64,000 bases of DNA from Streptomyces sp. HNM0574 (GCF_012726235.1 NZ_JAASAH010000007.1:186001-250000); one strand, 5' to 3'; positions 34,796 through 43,082 are shown, numbered from the stretch's first letter. Made by a program: numbers and translations. Notes: generated from the letters alone by a model not told the origin.

Positions 34796-35092
34796 CGCTG
34801 CCCTCTCCCCACTGCGTGTACGACAAAAGCCACGTTAGGGGATGGAACAGACAGCGCCGGAGGCGGCGCTCCGGTCCGCGCACTCCGCACCGGGGCCCCC
34901 ACCGTACGCCCCAACTCCCGCACCCCCCGGGCCCCGTCCGCACTCCGGAGCGGACCCGGGAACGGCACGGGGCGGGGTGTCGCGGGGAGACGAAAAGGAC
35001 CCCGGCCGGGAGCGCCGGTGTCTTCACAGGGCTGTGCGGCGGGGGTCCGGCATGGGGTAGAGTGGCGCGCGACGAGCCGGTTCCGGCTCCGC
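34796..35092. other. Intergenic region upstream of tRNA-Gly
   Basis: No gene is supported. A -10-like TAGAGT at 35058-35063 lies 29 bases before the tRNA, but a good -35 is not obvious. A small GAGCCGG-TT-CCGGCTC hairpin at 35074-35089 sits just before the tRNA 5' end. Confidence 0.4.
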
Positions 35093-35163
35093 GCGGGCGT
35101 AGTTTAATGGTAGAACATAAGCTTCCCAAGCTTAGAGCGCGGGTTCGATTCCCGTCGCCCGCT
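35093..35163 (+). tRNA. tRNA-Gly (anticodon CCC)
   Basis: The cloverleaf is complete: acceptor GCGGGCG/CGCCCGC, D-arm with AATGGTAGAA, anticodon stem TAAGC/GCTTA with loop TTCCCAA (anticodon CCC), and T-arm GCGGGTTCGATTCCCGT. It decodes GGG. The 3' CCA is not encoded. A strong terminator follows. Confidence 0.97.
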
Positions 35164-35171
35164 CCGTACGC

Positions 35172-35202
35172 GAAGGCCCCAGGTCACCGACCTGGGGCCT
35201 TC
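35172..35202 (+). terminator. Terminator after tRNA-Gly
   Basis: A 13-bp perfect stem (35172-35184 with 35190-35202, loop CACCG), followed by GGTCGTTT. Confidence 0.85.
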
Positions 35203-35250
35203 GGTCGTTTCCGGGGCCGTCAACCGCCGTGCGGGCGCCGGGGGTTGGGG

Positions 35251-36375
35251 TCACGGAAGAGCCGTGGTGAGGGTGGCGTCGCGGGTGGGGGTGAAGGGGG
35301 CGGGGAAGCCGGTGGCGAGGCGGGTCAGGAGAGTGGCGAGGTAGCGGCAGTCGTCCTCGGGCGCGCGCCACAGGCGCATGCGGCGGGCGCGGAGGCAGAC
35401 GACGCGGAGACCGGTGAGGGCGCCGGAGTCCGGGTCGAGGGTGACGAGCCAGAGCGGGCGGAGGTCGTCGCGGTAGCGCTCGTACCCGGTGATGCCCTCG
35501 TAGTCGTCGACGAAGTCGCCGCAGCCGTACAGGACGAGCCTGCCCCGGTAGAGCTCCGGCGGGCGCGGGTGGTGCGAGGAGTGGCCGTGCACCACGTCGA
35601 CGCCGCCGTCCACCAGGGCGTGCGCGAAGGCGACTTGGGCCGGGGTGACGCCGTAGCCCCAGTTGGAGCCCCAGTGCACGGACAGCACCGCGAGGTCACC
35701 GGGGCGCTTGGCCTCGCGTACCGGCGCGGTCACCTCGGCGGCTGCCTCCTCGGTGGCCGCCGGGGCCCAGGCGACGCCGGAGCGGTGCGCCGTCGCGGCC
35801 CACTCGCGCGGGACGCCGCTGGTGGGCAGGGCGAGCGCGAAGACCAGGACGCGGCGCCCTGGTCCGACGGGGACGGCCGCCGGGGCCCGTGCCGTCGCGC
35901 GGTCGGGTCCGGCGCCCGCGGTGCGGAGGCCGGCGGCGGCGAGGGTGCGCAGGGTCTCGTCCAGTCCCGGGCGCCCGAAGTCGAGGACGTGGTTGTTGGC
36001 CAGGACGCAGACGTCGGGCCTCGCCGCGGTCAGGCAGGGGAGGTTGGCCGGGTGCATGCGGTAGTGGACGGCGCGGCCCGGCGCGAAGGCGCCGTCGCGG
36101 GTGACGGCGGTCTCCAGGTTGACGACGCGGGCCGCCGGCGCCGCCTCGTCGAGCACGCGCAGCGCCTCGCCCCAGGGCCAAGTGAAGTCCGGCGCGGGGG
36201 AGTTGGCGGCGCGGGGGACGGGGCCGTGCGCGGCCTCGGCGAGCGCGACGTACTCGCGTGCGTCGTGGACGTACTCCTCGCGCAGCTCCGGGGCGCCGGG
36301 GTGGGGCAGGATCTGGTCGACGCCGCGGCCGAGCATGACGTCGCCGCAGAGGGAGAGCGTGAGCGGGCCGGGCAC
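35251..36375 (-). CDS. CapA/PgsA family (poly-gamma-glutamate capsule-like) metallophosphoesterase
   Basis: 374 residues from GTG 36375. It has the CapA signatures 'SLCGDVMLGRGVD', 'RVVNLETAVT', 'VCVLANNHVLDFGRPGLDETL' and 'AVLSVHWGSNWGYG' with metal-binding Asp, Asn and His, then 'VVHGHSSHHPRPPELYRGRLVLYGCGDFVDDY'. CapA-type proteins are calcineurin-like phosphoesterases linked to polyglutamate export, but there are no capB/C genes here and no membrane helix, so a phosphatase on another substrate is as likely. It is ten bases downstream of a PP2C gene on the same strand. Confidence 0.88.
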   Translation of the reverse strand: MPGPLTLSLCGDVMLGRGVDQILPHPGAPELREEYVHDAREYVALAEAAHGPVPRAANSPAPDFTWPWGEALRVLDEAAPAARVVNLETAVTRDGAFAPGRAVHYRMHPANLPCLTAARPDVCVLANNHVLDFGRPGLDETLRTLAAAGLRTAGAGPDRATARAPAAVPVGPGRRVLVFALALPTSGVPREWAATAHRSGVAWAPAATEEAAAEVTAPVREAKRPGDLAVLSVHWGSNWGYGVTPAQVAFAHALVDGGVDVVHGHSSHHPRPPELYRGRLVLYGCGDFVDDYEGITGYERYRDDLRPLWLVTLDPDSGALTGLRVVCLRARRMRLWRAPEDDCRYLATLLTRLATGFPAPFTPTRDATLTTALP

Positions 36376-36385
36376 GCGCGGTCCT

Positions 36386-37132
36386 TCACTCGGCGACGCC
36401 GACGAGGGCGAGGGTGATGTTGTCCGGCCCGCCCGCCTCGACGGCGGCCTTCCACAGCTCGAACACCGCGCGCCCGTCCTCCTCGTGGGCGGCCAGCAGC
36501 TCCCCGACGGCCTCCTCGGGCACCGGGTCGGTCAGCCCGTCGCTGCACACCAGGTAGCGGCCGCCCACGGCGAGCGGCCGGGACGCGACGTGCGGGACGA
36601 CGGGTGTCAGCCGCAGGCCGCCGCCGAGGGCCTGGGTGACCATCGAGGTGGTGCGCTGCCCGGGCGCGAGCGGCGGGCTGTCGTCCACGCTGGCGCGGCG
36701 CGGCGGCCCGTCCCCGGTGGCGTCGAGCACCCGGCTGTCGCCGACGTTGAAGACGAGGAGCTCCTCGGCGAGGACGACGACGCCCGCGACGGTGGTGCCC
36801 ATGGCCGTCAGCCCCGGGTCGCGGTCGGCGGCCGCGTACACCGCGCCGTTGCAGTCCTTCAGGGCCTCGCGGAGCGCCTCCTCGTCGTCCAGCTCCGTGC
36901 CGGCCAGGGCGAGTTGGCGTACGACGAGAGCGCTGGCGACCTCGCCGCCCGGCTGCCCGCCGATGCCGTCGGCGACCGCGACGACGAGCGGCGAGCCGGG
37001 CGGGAAGACCAGCGTCTGCGGGGTCTCGGTGACGGTGCCGCAGAGGGTCCAGGGGCCCGCGACGAGGCTGTCCTCGTTGTGCTCGCGCACCAGGCCGGGG
37101 TGGCTCAGCGCGGTCACGGTGACGTACCGCAT
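36386..37132 (-). CDS. PP2C-family protein Ser/Thr phosphatase
   Basis: 248 residues from ATG 37132. The PPM phosphatase motifs are 'REHNEDSLV' (metal Asp), 'VVAVADGIGGQPGGEVAS', 'MGTTVAGVVV', 'LVFNVGDSRVL' and 'YLVCSDGLTDPV', and 'GGPDNITLALV' at the C-terminus. It is soluble. It is co-oriented with the CapA gene ten bases downstream and divergent from the phosphoribosyltransferase-hydrolase fusion. It would dephosphorylate Ser/Thr targets of Hanks-type kinases; none is encoded here. Confidence 0.93.
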   Translation of the reverse strand: MRYVTVTALSHPGLVREHNEDSLVAGPWTLCGTVTETPQTLVFPPGSPLVVAVADGIGGQPGGEVASALVVRQLALAGTELDDEEALREALKDCNGAVYAAADRDPGLTAMGTTVAGVVVLAEELLVFNVGDSRVLDATGDGPPRRASVDDSPPLAPGQRTTSMVTQALGGGLRLTPVVPHVASRPLAVGGRYLVCSDGLTDPVPEEAVGELLAAHEEDGRAVFELWKAAVEAGGPDNITLALVGVAE

Positions 37133-37317
37133 ACGAGCACCGCCTCTCCGCGACGTCGGCCGGCCCGTCGGCGGCCGGGACCGCACCTCCATTGTGGCGC
37201 CGGGAGCGGCGGCGGGCGCGTCCGCGGCGGAGTTGCGGAGCGGGCCGGGGAGTGTTTTGTTCCGAGGAGGACACGGCCTCCCGCCCCGCCCCGCTCCGTG
37301 AAGGGTGGCGACTCCCC

Positions 37318-38628
37318 GTGCTGTTCACCGACCGCGCCGAAGCCGGACGCCAACTCGCCGGATCGCTGCGGCACTTGCGCGCCGAACGGCCCGTCGTCCT
37401 CGGGCTGCCCCGCGGCGGCGTCCCGGTCGCCTTCGAGGTGGCCAGGGAGCTCGGCGCGCCCCTGGACGTGCTGGTGGTCCGCAAGCTGGGCGTGCCGTAC
37501 CACCGCGAGGTGGCCTTCGGGGCCATCGGCGAGGGCGGGGTGCGGGTGGTCAGCGAGGACGTCGTGCGGCAGGGCGGGGTCGGCCCCGAGGAGCAGGCGG
37601 CGGTGGAGCGCCGGGAGCAGGCCGAGCTGGAGCGGCAGGCGCACCGCTTCCGCGAGGGACGCCCCGGCGTCCGGGTCGAGGGGCGTGTGGCGATCGTGGT
37701 GGACGACGGGATCGCGACCGGCTCCACCGCGCTGGCCGCCTGCGGCATCGCGCGGGCGCAGGGCGCGGCCCGGGTGGTGCTGGCGGCGCCCGCCGCGTCC
37801 CCGCACGCGGTCGACCGGCTCCGCGCCGAGGCCGACGAGGTGGTCTGCCTGACGGCTCCGGCCGGCTTCCGCGCCGTCGGCGAGTGGTACGCCGACTTCT
37901 CGCAGACCACGGACGACGAGGTCGTCACCCTGCTCGGCCGGGCCGGCACCGAGGGGGCGGGCGGCCCGGGCCCCGCGCCCGGCGACGGCGCCGAGGCCGT
38001 CGAGGTGGCGGCGGACGGGCTCGGGCTGGCGGGGGATCTGACGCCGCCCGGGGAGGCCCGCGCGGTGGTGATGTTCGCGCACGGCTCGGGCAGCAGCAGG
38101 CACAGCCCGCGCAACCGGTCGGTGGCGGCGGCGCTGAACCGGGCCGGCCTGGGCACGCTGCTCTTCGACCTGCTCACGCCCGAGGAGGAGGCGAGCCGCG
38201 CGAACGTCTTCGACATCGGGACGCTGTCCCGCCGCCTGACCGACGCCACCCGCTGGCTCCGGCGGCGCGCGCCCGTCCCCGTCGGGTACTTCGGTGCGAG
38301 CACCGGCGCGGCCGCGGCCCTGCACGCCGCGGCGAGCGCCGCCGGCGCCGGCGCCGGCGCTGACCTCGGCGTCGGGGCCGTCGTGTCCCGGGGCGGCAGG
38401 CCGGATCTGGCGGGGGCGTGCCTGCCGCGGGTGGCGGCGCCGACGCTGCTCATCGTGGGCGGCCGGGACGGCACGGTGGTCGACCTCAACCGGGCGGCCC
38501 GCGACCAACTGCGCTGCGAGAACCGGCTGGAGATCGTCCCGGGTGCCACGCACCTCTTCGAGGAGCCGGGCGCGCTGGACGAGGTCGCGTCCCTGGCCCG
38601 CGACTGGTTCCTCCGCCACCTCCGCTGA
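37318..38628 (+). CDS. Fusion: phosphoribosyltransferase + dienelactone-hydrolase-like alpha/beta hydrolase
   Basis: 436 residues from GTG 37318, with GAAGGG 12 bases upstream. Residues 1 to about 205 are a type I PRTase with 'VVLGLPRGGVPVAFEVA' (pyrophosphate loop) and the PRPP loop 'VAIVVDDGIATGSTALAA'. A Gly/Ala linker follows, then a hydrolase: 'VMFAHGSGSSRHSPRNR' (oxyanion region), 'GYFGASTGAAAAL' (nucleophile elbow GASTG), 'LLIVGGRDGTVV' (acid) and 'GATHLFEEPGAL' (His). The single chain implies a two-step or channelled reaction. I recall similar fusions in other streptomycetes, but no substrate. Confidence 0.85.
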   Translation: MLFTDRAEAGRQLAGSLRHLRAERPVVLGLPRGGVPVAFEVARELGAPLDVLVVRKLGVPYHREVAFGAIGEGGVRVVSEDVVRQGGVGPEEQAAVERREQAELERQAHRFREGRPGVRVEGRVAIVVDDGIATGSTALAACGIARAQGAARVVLAAPAASPHAVDRLRAEADEVVCLTAPAGFRAVGEWYADFSQTTDDEVVTLLGRAGTEGAGGPGPAPGDGAEAVEVAADGLGLAGDLTPPGEARAVVMFAHGSGSSRHSPRNRSVAAALNRAGLGTLLFDLLTPEEEASRANVFDIGTLSRRLTDATRWLRRRAPVPVGYFGASTGAAAALHAAASAAGAGAGADLGVGAVVSRGGRPDLAGACLPRVAAPTLLIVGGRDGTVVDLNRAARDQLRCENRLEIVPGATHLFEEPGALDEVASLARDWFLRHLR

Positions 38629-38797
38629 CCCGCCGCTGTGACGAGAACCTCACCACGGCATCACCCGGCCCTCACCGGGCGGTCACGGAGCCGGAAAAAC
38701 CCCTGGAAGAGCCCCGGCGCACCCCCTGCGCCCCGATGTCCAACCGCCCGCCGGGGAGCGGCTGTTACGAGTTCCACGAACTGTTTACGTTGATCCG

Positions 38798-38828
38798 CTG
38801 ACGGACGGGGGCCGTGGAGTGTCATAAT
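38798..38828 (+). promoter_or_regulatory. Promoter-like sequence of the small-RNA candidate
   Basis: TGACGG (38799-38804), 18-bp spacer, CATAAT (38823-38828). The predicted start is close to 38835, the first base of the hairpin. Confidence 0.45.
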
Positions 38829-38834
38829 GGTCGT

Positions 38835-38925
38835 GCAGCCCTTCGTGCATCCCCCGTCGCGAAGGGCTGCTTTACGTTGCCGCACGTGGCGCCGCACCGG
38901 GTGAAACCCCGTGCGGCGCCCGTGC
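38835..38925 (+). ncRNA. Candidate small RNA with two hairpins
   Basis: The first hairpin has a perfect 11-bp stem (38835-38845 with 38860-38870) and a 14-base loop containing CCCCC, followed by TTTACG. The second has GGCGCCGCAC (38888-38897) paired with GTGCGGCGCC (38911-38920) and an inner GGG/CCC, which could act as terminator. A promoter-like sequence ends seven bases before. The C-rich loop recalls the actinobacterial 6C RNA, but only one such loop is present. Alternatively these are simply terminators of the fusion gene. Confidence 0.35.
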
Positions 38926-39348
38926 CGCCCCCGGCGCGAGCCCACCCCACCCCCGCGAGGCCGCGCACCGGCAGGCCCCGGAAGCCCCCCGCGCTCCCGC
39001 GACCGCACCCGTGCGCCCCACCCCGGCGCCGCCGGTCCCCCTCGGGCCGGCCGTCCGACGACGATGCACACGCTCGCCCAACTCCCCCGCGGCAGGCGGC
39101 GGAAGGCCGCGTGCGCGGGGAAGCGGGACACGGGCAAGGGACTCCCCTCGTGGCCCCCTGTCCGTGTTTTTTCGAGTTAACAGTGACGTAGAGTGTATAC
39201 GCAACCCCGGACTTGAACCGGATGGCTGATCGAGGGCGGCTCGTCGGGGTCCGTTACAGTACGAGCCCGTTGACCGGAATCGAACACCGTGCGTCGCCGG
39301 ATGAGGTCGGATGAGCGCAGAAGCGGCGGACGTGGACGTGGGGGCCCG

Positions 39349-39789
39349 ATGGACGACGGACAGCAGACCCCGGAGCTGAGAACGCTCCGGCAGAAGGTCG
39401 AGTACATGCTCGACAAGACCTTCCCCGGTGAGCGGATCTCGGGACGGGCCTTCTCCGAGATCGTCCGCGAGCGCGGCGGCTCGCTCTCCCACAGCTACTT
39501 CTCCAACATCCTCGCGGGCAAGGTCACCGAGCCGTCCGAGGAGATCCTCAAGGCGCTCGGTCTCGGCTTCGGCGTCGACTGGCGGTTCTTCAAGGAGGAG
39601 TCGGAGGTCGTCGACGACGTCGTCTCCGGCCTCCAGTTCCTCGCGAAACGGCGCACCGGCGAGATCAGCGGCGTCGCGGGCCGGGGCCTCGACGAGGACG
39701 GACTGCCCCCGGAACTCCTGCAGTTCGCGCTCTCCCTGCTGGAGGACCGCAAGGGCGACGAGCCCGGCGAGGGCGAGGCGGACACCTAG
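39349..39789 (+). CDS. XRE-type helix-turn-helix regulator
   Basis: 146 residues from ATG 39349 with GGGGG upstream. The helix-turn-helix lies at about residues 25-75 ('ISGRAFSEIVRERGG' then 'SHSYFSNILAGKVTEPSEEILKALGLGFGVDW'), typical of short XRE proteins paired with ImmA/IrrE-like genes. The C-terminal half is helical and acidic. It is the first gene of a four-gene operon and should regulate it. The next gene starts 104 bases later, a gap that could hold a second promoter (TACGAT at 39875). Confidence 0.9.
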   Translation: MDDGQQTPELRTLRQKVEYMLDKTFPGERISGRAFSEIVRERGGSLSHSYFSNILAGKVTEPSEEILKALGLGFGVDWRFFKEESEVVDDVVSGLQFLAKRRTGEISGVAGRGLDEDGLPPELLQFALSLLEDRKGDEPGEGEADT

Positions 39790-39893
39790 CGGCATCGCGA
39801 GGGGCGTACCGCGAGCGAACACGCGTCCGGGGGCGTTGGCTACCATCGCCGTCTGCGTGTCACACACGCGTGACTACGATTCTTAAGGGCCCC

Positions 39894-40544
39894 ATGTCGA
39901 TGCGTGAGCTGCGGAAAGAGTGCGAGGCGGGACTCGCCGACCTTCCCCTTCCCGCGCCGTTCGGCATCCCGGCCCTGGTGGCCAACATGGAGGCGGCGCG
40001 CGGCCGGACGATCCTGCTGCGGGAGCTCCCGGACCGGCTGGCCCGCCTGCACACGGCCTGCGGCCTGCGGCTCACCTCCGGCGACACCAGCCTCGTCCTC
40101 TACCGCCGCCGCCCGACCGACTACCAGACGCAGCACGTCATCCTGCACGAGCTGTGCCACGAGTGGTTCGACCACGGGCACACCCTCGACGCCTCCCAAC
40201 TCCGGCGCCTGCTCCCGGTCTTCGACACCTCCCTGATCAGCCGGGTGCTGGGCACCGAGGAGCCCCCGCCCGAGGAGAAGGACGAGGACGCGGCGCTGCT
40301 CGACGCGTTCCCCGCCGGGGCGAGAGTCCAGGCCCGCGCGCAGTACGACACCCACGACGAGCGGGTGGCGGAGCTCGGCGCGTCCCTCATCCCCCGCATG
40401 GCCAGGGACGTGACCAGCGACGACATGGTCGGCCGGCTCGCCAACTCGCTCGCCCGCCCGGTGGCGCACCAGCGGGCGCCGCAGCGCCGCGGCCTGTTCC
40501 GCCGCCGCCCGAAGGACCCGACGGACCCGAAGGACTCCCCGTGA
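39894..40544 (+). CDS. ImmA/IrrE-like zinc metallopeptidase domain protein
   Basis: 216 residues from ATG 39894, with AAGGG ahead. The motif HELCH (85-89; His-Glu-x-x-His) with a preceding 'TDYQTQHVIL' helix matches the COG2856/ImmA-IrrE minigluzincin core, which cleaves XRE-type repressors. Typical partners are the XRE gene just upstream. The C-terminal half carries a helical region and a basic Arg/Lys-Pro tail ('RRGLFRRRPKDPTDPKD'). It overlaps the 7TM gene by four bases (GTGA). Confidence 0.85.
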   Translation: MSMRELRKECEAGLADLPLPAPFGIPALVANMEAARGRTILLRELPDRLARLHTACGLRLTSGDTSLVLYRRRPTDYQTQHVILHELCHEWFDHGHTLDASQLRRLLPVFDTSLISRVLGTEEPPPEEKDEDAALLDAFPAGARVQARAQYDTHDERVAELGASLIPRMARDVTSDDMVGRLANSLARPVAHQRAPQRRGLFRRRPKDPTDPKDSP

Positions 40545-41788
40545 CCGCGCTCGACCTCGCCGGCTACCTCATAGCCGGCCTGATGACCGCCGTCGCCCTG
40601 TGGCGGATGCCCGCCGCGCTCTGGGGCGACGAGGAGGACAAGCGGCGCCGCGCGCTGTGGGGCTGCTACGCCGGGTTCGCGCTCGCGCTGTGGACCAAGA
40701 CGCACGTCGTCCGGATCGGGCTGAACAACAGTCCCGTGGTCGACCTCGCCGTCCTCATCAAGCACTACACGGCGGCCATCGCGATCCTGGCGATTCTCAG
40801 CTACATCGTGGCGATCTACGGGCACTACCCCGAGGGCGGCGCCGTGCCCCGGCACGTGCGGTTCGCGCGGCTCACCCAGCGGCTGGCGACCAAGGCGTCG
40901 GTGGCCACGCTGATCCTGCTGACGGTGCTCTTCTTCACCGTCGTCGACCGCTCCGTCCCCTCCGACCGCTTCGTCTCCGACCACGCGGGCCAGTGGGGCG
41001 CGACGCTCTACATGAGCGTCTTCTACGTGTACTTGGGCGCCGCCTCGGCGGTGTGCGCGTACCAGTGGGCGCTGGCGACGCTGGACGCGAAGGCGCGTCA
41101 TCTGCGGGTCGGGCTCGGGATGATGACGTTCGCGATGTTCATCGGCGTCGGCTACACGCTGAGCCGGACGCTGTTCCTCTGGATCAGCGTGCTCGACCAG
41201 CCCAGCCACGCCTTCGCCGAGACCTTCGACAAGGTGACGGAGGGCGCGCAGGTCGTGCTGTTCGCCTTCTTCGCCCTCGGCGCCTCGATCCCGGCGTTCA
41301 GCAAGGGCTGGCGGCGGGTGCGGCTGTGGCGGGCGCAGGTCCGGCTGCACCCGCTGTGGCGGGAGCTGATGACGGCCTTCCCCGACCAGCCCTTCGACCC
41401 GCCCACCTCGCTCGGCCGCGAGCTGACCCGCTTCGGCACCCCGGCCGACCTGCGCGTCGACCGCTGGGCCGCCGACATGGCGGACGCGGTCGAGAAGCTG
41501 CGGCACTACGTCCCCGACGGCCTGCTGGCCGCCGCCAGGACGGCGGCGGCCGCGGACACCGCGTCCCCCGCGAAGGCGGGCCCGCTCGCCGACGCGTACT
41601 GGATCAAGGCGGCGCTCGCCGCGAAGGCCGGCGGGGCGCCCGTCGGCGAGGCGGCGGCCGTCGAGACGAAGCACGCGGCCGACCAGGACGGCGAGGTCGC
41701 CTGGCTGGTGCGGGTCGCGTCCGCGTACAAGTCCATTCCCGACGACCGGGCCCGGCACCTGCTGGAGTCCATGGAGCACACCGCGTGA
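40541..41788 (+). CDS. Seven-TM membrane protein (MAB_1171c-like, function unknown)
   Basis: 415 residues from GTG 40541, overlapping the peptidase stop. Residues 1-250 contain seven hydrophobic helices (about 5-22, 38-55, 66-94, 117-135, 154-179, 188-215, 230-248). The last 165 residues form a soluble helical domain ('LWRELMTAFPDQPFDPPTSL', 'VAWLVRVASAYKSIP'). The layout matches the family annotated as MAB_1171c putative transporter, found beside XRE/ImmA genes in actinobacteria. No transport residues are obvious; a sensor or signalling role is equally possible. It overlaps the PAP2-like gene by four bases, so all three are coupled. Confidence 0.8.
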   Translation: MTALDLAGYLIAGLMTAVALWRMPAALWGDEEDKRRRALWGCYAGFALALWTKTHVVRIGLNNSPVVDLAVLIKHYTAAIAILAILSYIVAIYGHYPEGGAVPRHVRFARLTQRLATKASVATLILLTVLFFTVVDRSVPSDRFVSDHAGQWGATLYMSVFYVYLGAASAVCAYQWALATLDAKARHLRVGLGMMTFAMFIGVGYTLSRTLFLWISVLDQPSHAFAETFDKVTEGAQVVLFAFFALGASIPAFSKGWRRVRLWRAQVRLHPLWRELMTAFPDQPFDPPTSLGRELTRFGTPADLRVDRWAADMADAVEKLRHYVPDGLLAAARTAAAADTASPAKAGPLADAYWIKAALAAKAGGAPVGEAAAVETKHAADQDGEVAWLVRVASAYKSIPDDRARHLLESMEHTA

Positions 41789-42426
41789 GCACCACGACCC
41801 CCGACACCCCTGATTCCCCCGGGACTTCGGCCCCGCCGGCCGCCGACGATCCGGCCGTGACGCGGCCGGTGGCCCGTACCGTCACCGATGTGCTCCAGCC
41901 CCGGAACGTGCTGCTGGTCGGCATGCTCGGGATCGGGCTGGCCGCGGCGGGCGAGTGGACGGGGCTGCTGTGGGGGCTGCTGGGCGCCCTGTGCGCGGGG
42001 CTGATACCGGCCGGCTACATCGAGTGGGAGCGCAAGCGCGGTACGTGGGGCGACCGGCACGTCGTCGACCGGACCAAGCGCGCGCCGATCTTCTTCGTCA
42101 TCCTCGGCTCCATCGGCGCCGGTTCGCTGGTGATGGTGCTCGGGAACGCGCCCGTCGGCATCCTCGTCGCGATGCTGGCGCTGTGGGTGATGACGATCGG
42201 CCTGCTGGCCGTCAACACGGTGTGGAAGATCTCCGTCGACTCGGCCGTCGCCTCCGCCGTCGTCGCCCTGCTCGCCGCCGTGCACTCGCCGTGGTGGCTG
42301 TGCGCCTACGCGATGACCGTGACGGTCTGCTGGTCCCGGGTCGCGCTGCGCTATCACACCGTCGCGCAGACCGCCGCGGGCGCGGCCCTCGGCGCGGCCA
42401 CCGCCCTGGGCTTCCTGGCGGTCTGA
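41785..42426 (+). CDS. PAP2-like integral membrane protein with degenerate active site
   Basis: 213 residues from GTG 41785. After a Pro/Thr/Ala-rich N-terminus of about 40 residues there are six helices. The region 'DRTKRAPIF' resembles PAP2 motif 1. Motif 2, usually SGH-like, reads 'KISVDSA', with Asp in place of His. Motif 3 is 'SRVALRYHTVAQ', with the SR-x5-H spacing kept but Gln where Asp is usual. So the fold is plausible but catalysis is doubtful. It is the last gene of the XRE-ImmA-7TM operon, and the next gene faces it. Confidence 0.75.
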   Translation: MSTTTPDTPDSPGTSAPPAADDPAVTRPVARTVTDVLQPRNVLLVGMLGIGLAAAGEWTGLLWGLLGALCAGLIPAGYIEWERKRGTWGDRHVVDRTKRAPIFFVILGSIGAGSLVMVLGNAPVGILVAMLALWVMTIGLLAVNTVWKISVDSAVASAVVALLAAVHSPWWLCAYAMTVTVCWSRVALRYHTVAQTAAGAALGAATALGFLAV

Positions 42427-42441
42427 GGCCGGGGTACCCGC

Positions 42442-42690
42442 TCAGATCGTGTACGGGACGGGGTGGACCTCATCCGCCTTGTGCCCGGCCCGCTCGTGCA
42501 CCCGCTGCACCGCGTCCTTGGACGGGGCCTCGGACAGGCAGTAGACGGTGCCCGAGTCGGGGTCGGCCCAGGCCTGCTTGAAGTGCACGTTCTCGTCGGC
42601 CTCAAGCGCCAGGTCCGCCTCGTGCGCCTCCTTGAGCTGATCCCGGGTGATGCCCTTCATGCCGTGGTGGACGTCCATGTACGTCGCCAT
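42442..42690 (-). CDS. DUF4242 (SCO4226-like nickel-binding) protein
   Basis: 82 residues from ATG 42690. It is a small ferredoxin-like alpha-beta protein ('YMDVHHGMKGITRDQLKEAH', 'FKQAWADPDSGTVYCLSEAP', 'VHERAGHKADEVHPV'). The family contains SCO4226 of S. coelicolor, described as nickel-binding, and the His residues of the present sequence are in accord. It is convergent with the PAP2-like gene, 15 bases apart. The physiological role is not established. Confidence 0.85.
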   Translation of the reverse strand: MATYMDVHHGMKGITRDQLKEAHEADLALEADENVHFKQAWADPDSGTVYCLSEAPSKDAVQRVHERAGHKADEVHPVPYTI

Positions 42691-42776
42691 CGTCCTCACC
42701 TCTCGGCCCGCTCTGGTCCTCCCAGCGTGCGCGCCCGTCCGGCGGGGTGCCAGACGGGCGGGCCGTCCCGCCCCGG

Positions 42777-43082
42777 TCAGGCCGGGCGGGACTCGCGCAT
42801 GCGGTTCCAGGCGGTCTCCAGGGTGGCCGGGCCGCCGTCGCGTACGGACTCGACGACGGCCTGGTGCAGATCCCGGCTCTCGCGCTCGGTGTCGCAGTTC
42901 ACGGGGCTGCCGGTGAGGGTGAACCAGTCGGAGGCGCCGCTGTACTGCACCGTCACCACCATCTGGTTCTCCGCCCACGTCGAGTGCACCGTCAGGTCTC
43001 CCGAGACGACGCCCGTCTCATCGGTGCGGACGCCTCCCGGGCCCGAGGTCACTCCCACTGTTGTCCACGATGCCCAGGCCAT
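42777..43082 (-). CDS. Conserved-looking small protein of unknown function
   Basis: 101 residues from ATG 43082 with GGGAGAGGGC upstream. It has no signal peptide, no helix and a beta-rich composition ('GDLTVHSTWAENQMVVTVQYSGASDWFTLTG'), followed by a helical, Arg/Glu-rich end ('HQAVVESVRDGGPATLETAWNRMRESRP'). I do not recognise the family. It is co-oriented with the DUF4242 gene 86 bases downstream. Confidence 0.6.
   Translation of the reverse strand: MAWASWTTVGVTSGPGGVRTDETGVVSGDLTVHSTWAENQMVVTVQYSGASDWFTLTGSPVNCDTERESRDLHQAVVESVRDGGPATLETAWNRMRESRPA

Larger units (their letters stand above)
38629..39348. other. Long intergenic region (720 bp) upstream of the XRE operon
   Basis: No protein gene is supported; the open frames lack ribosome sites and sensible composition. 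It holds a promoter-like sequence and a two-hairpin small-RNA candidate (38798-38925), then a GC-rich segment, then an AT-richer promoter-like island at 39165-39205 ('TTCGAGTTAACAGTGACG', TGTATAC) that may drive the XRE operon. Confidence 0.5.

Noticed and set aside
38835..38925. Assignment as the 6C RNA
   Set aside because: 6C RNAs have two hairpins with C-rich loops. Only one loop here has a C-run, and it has five Cs.
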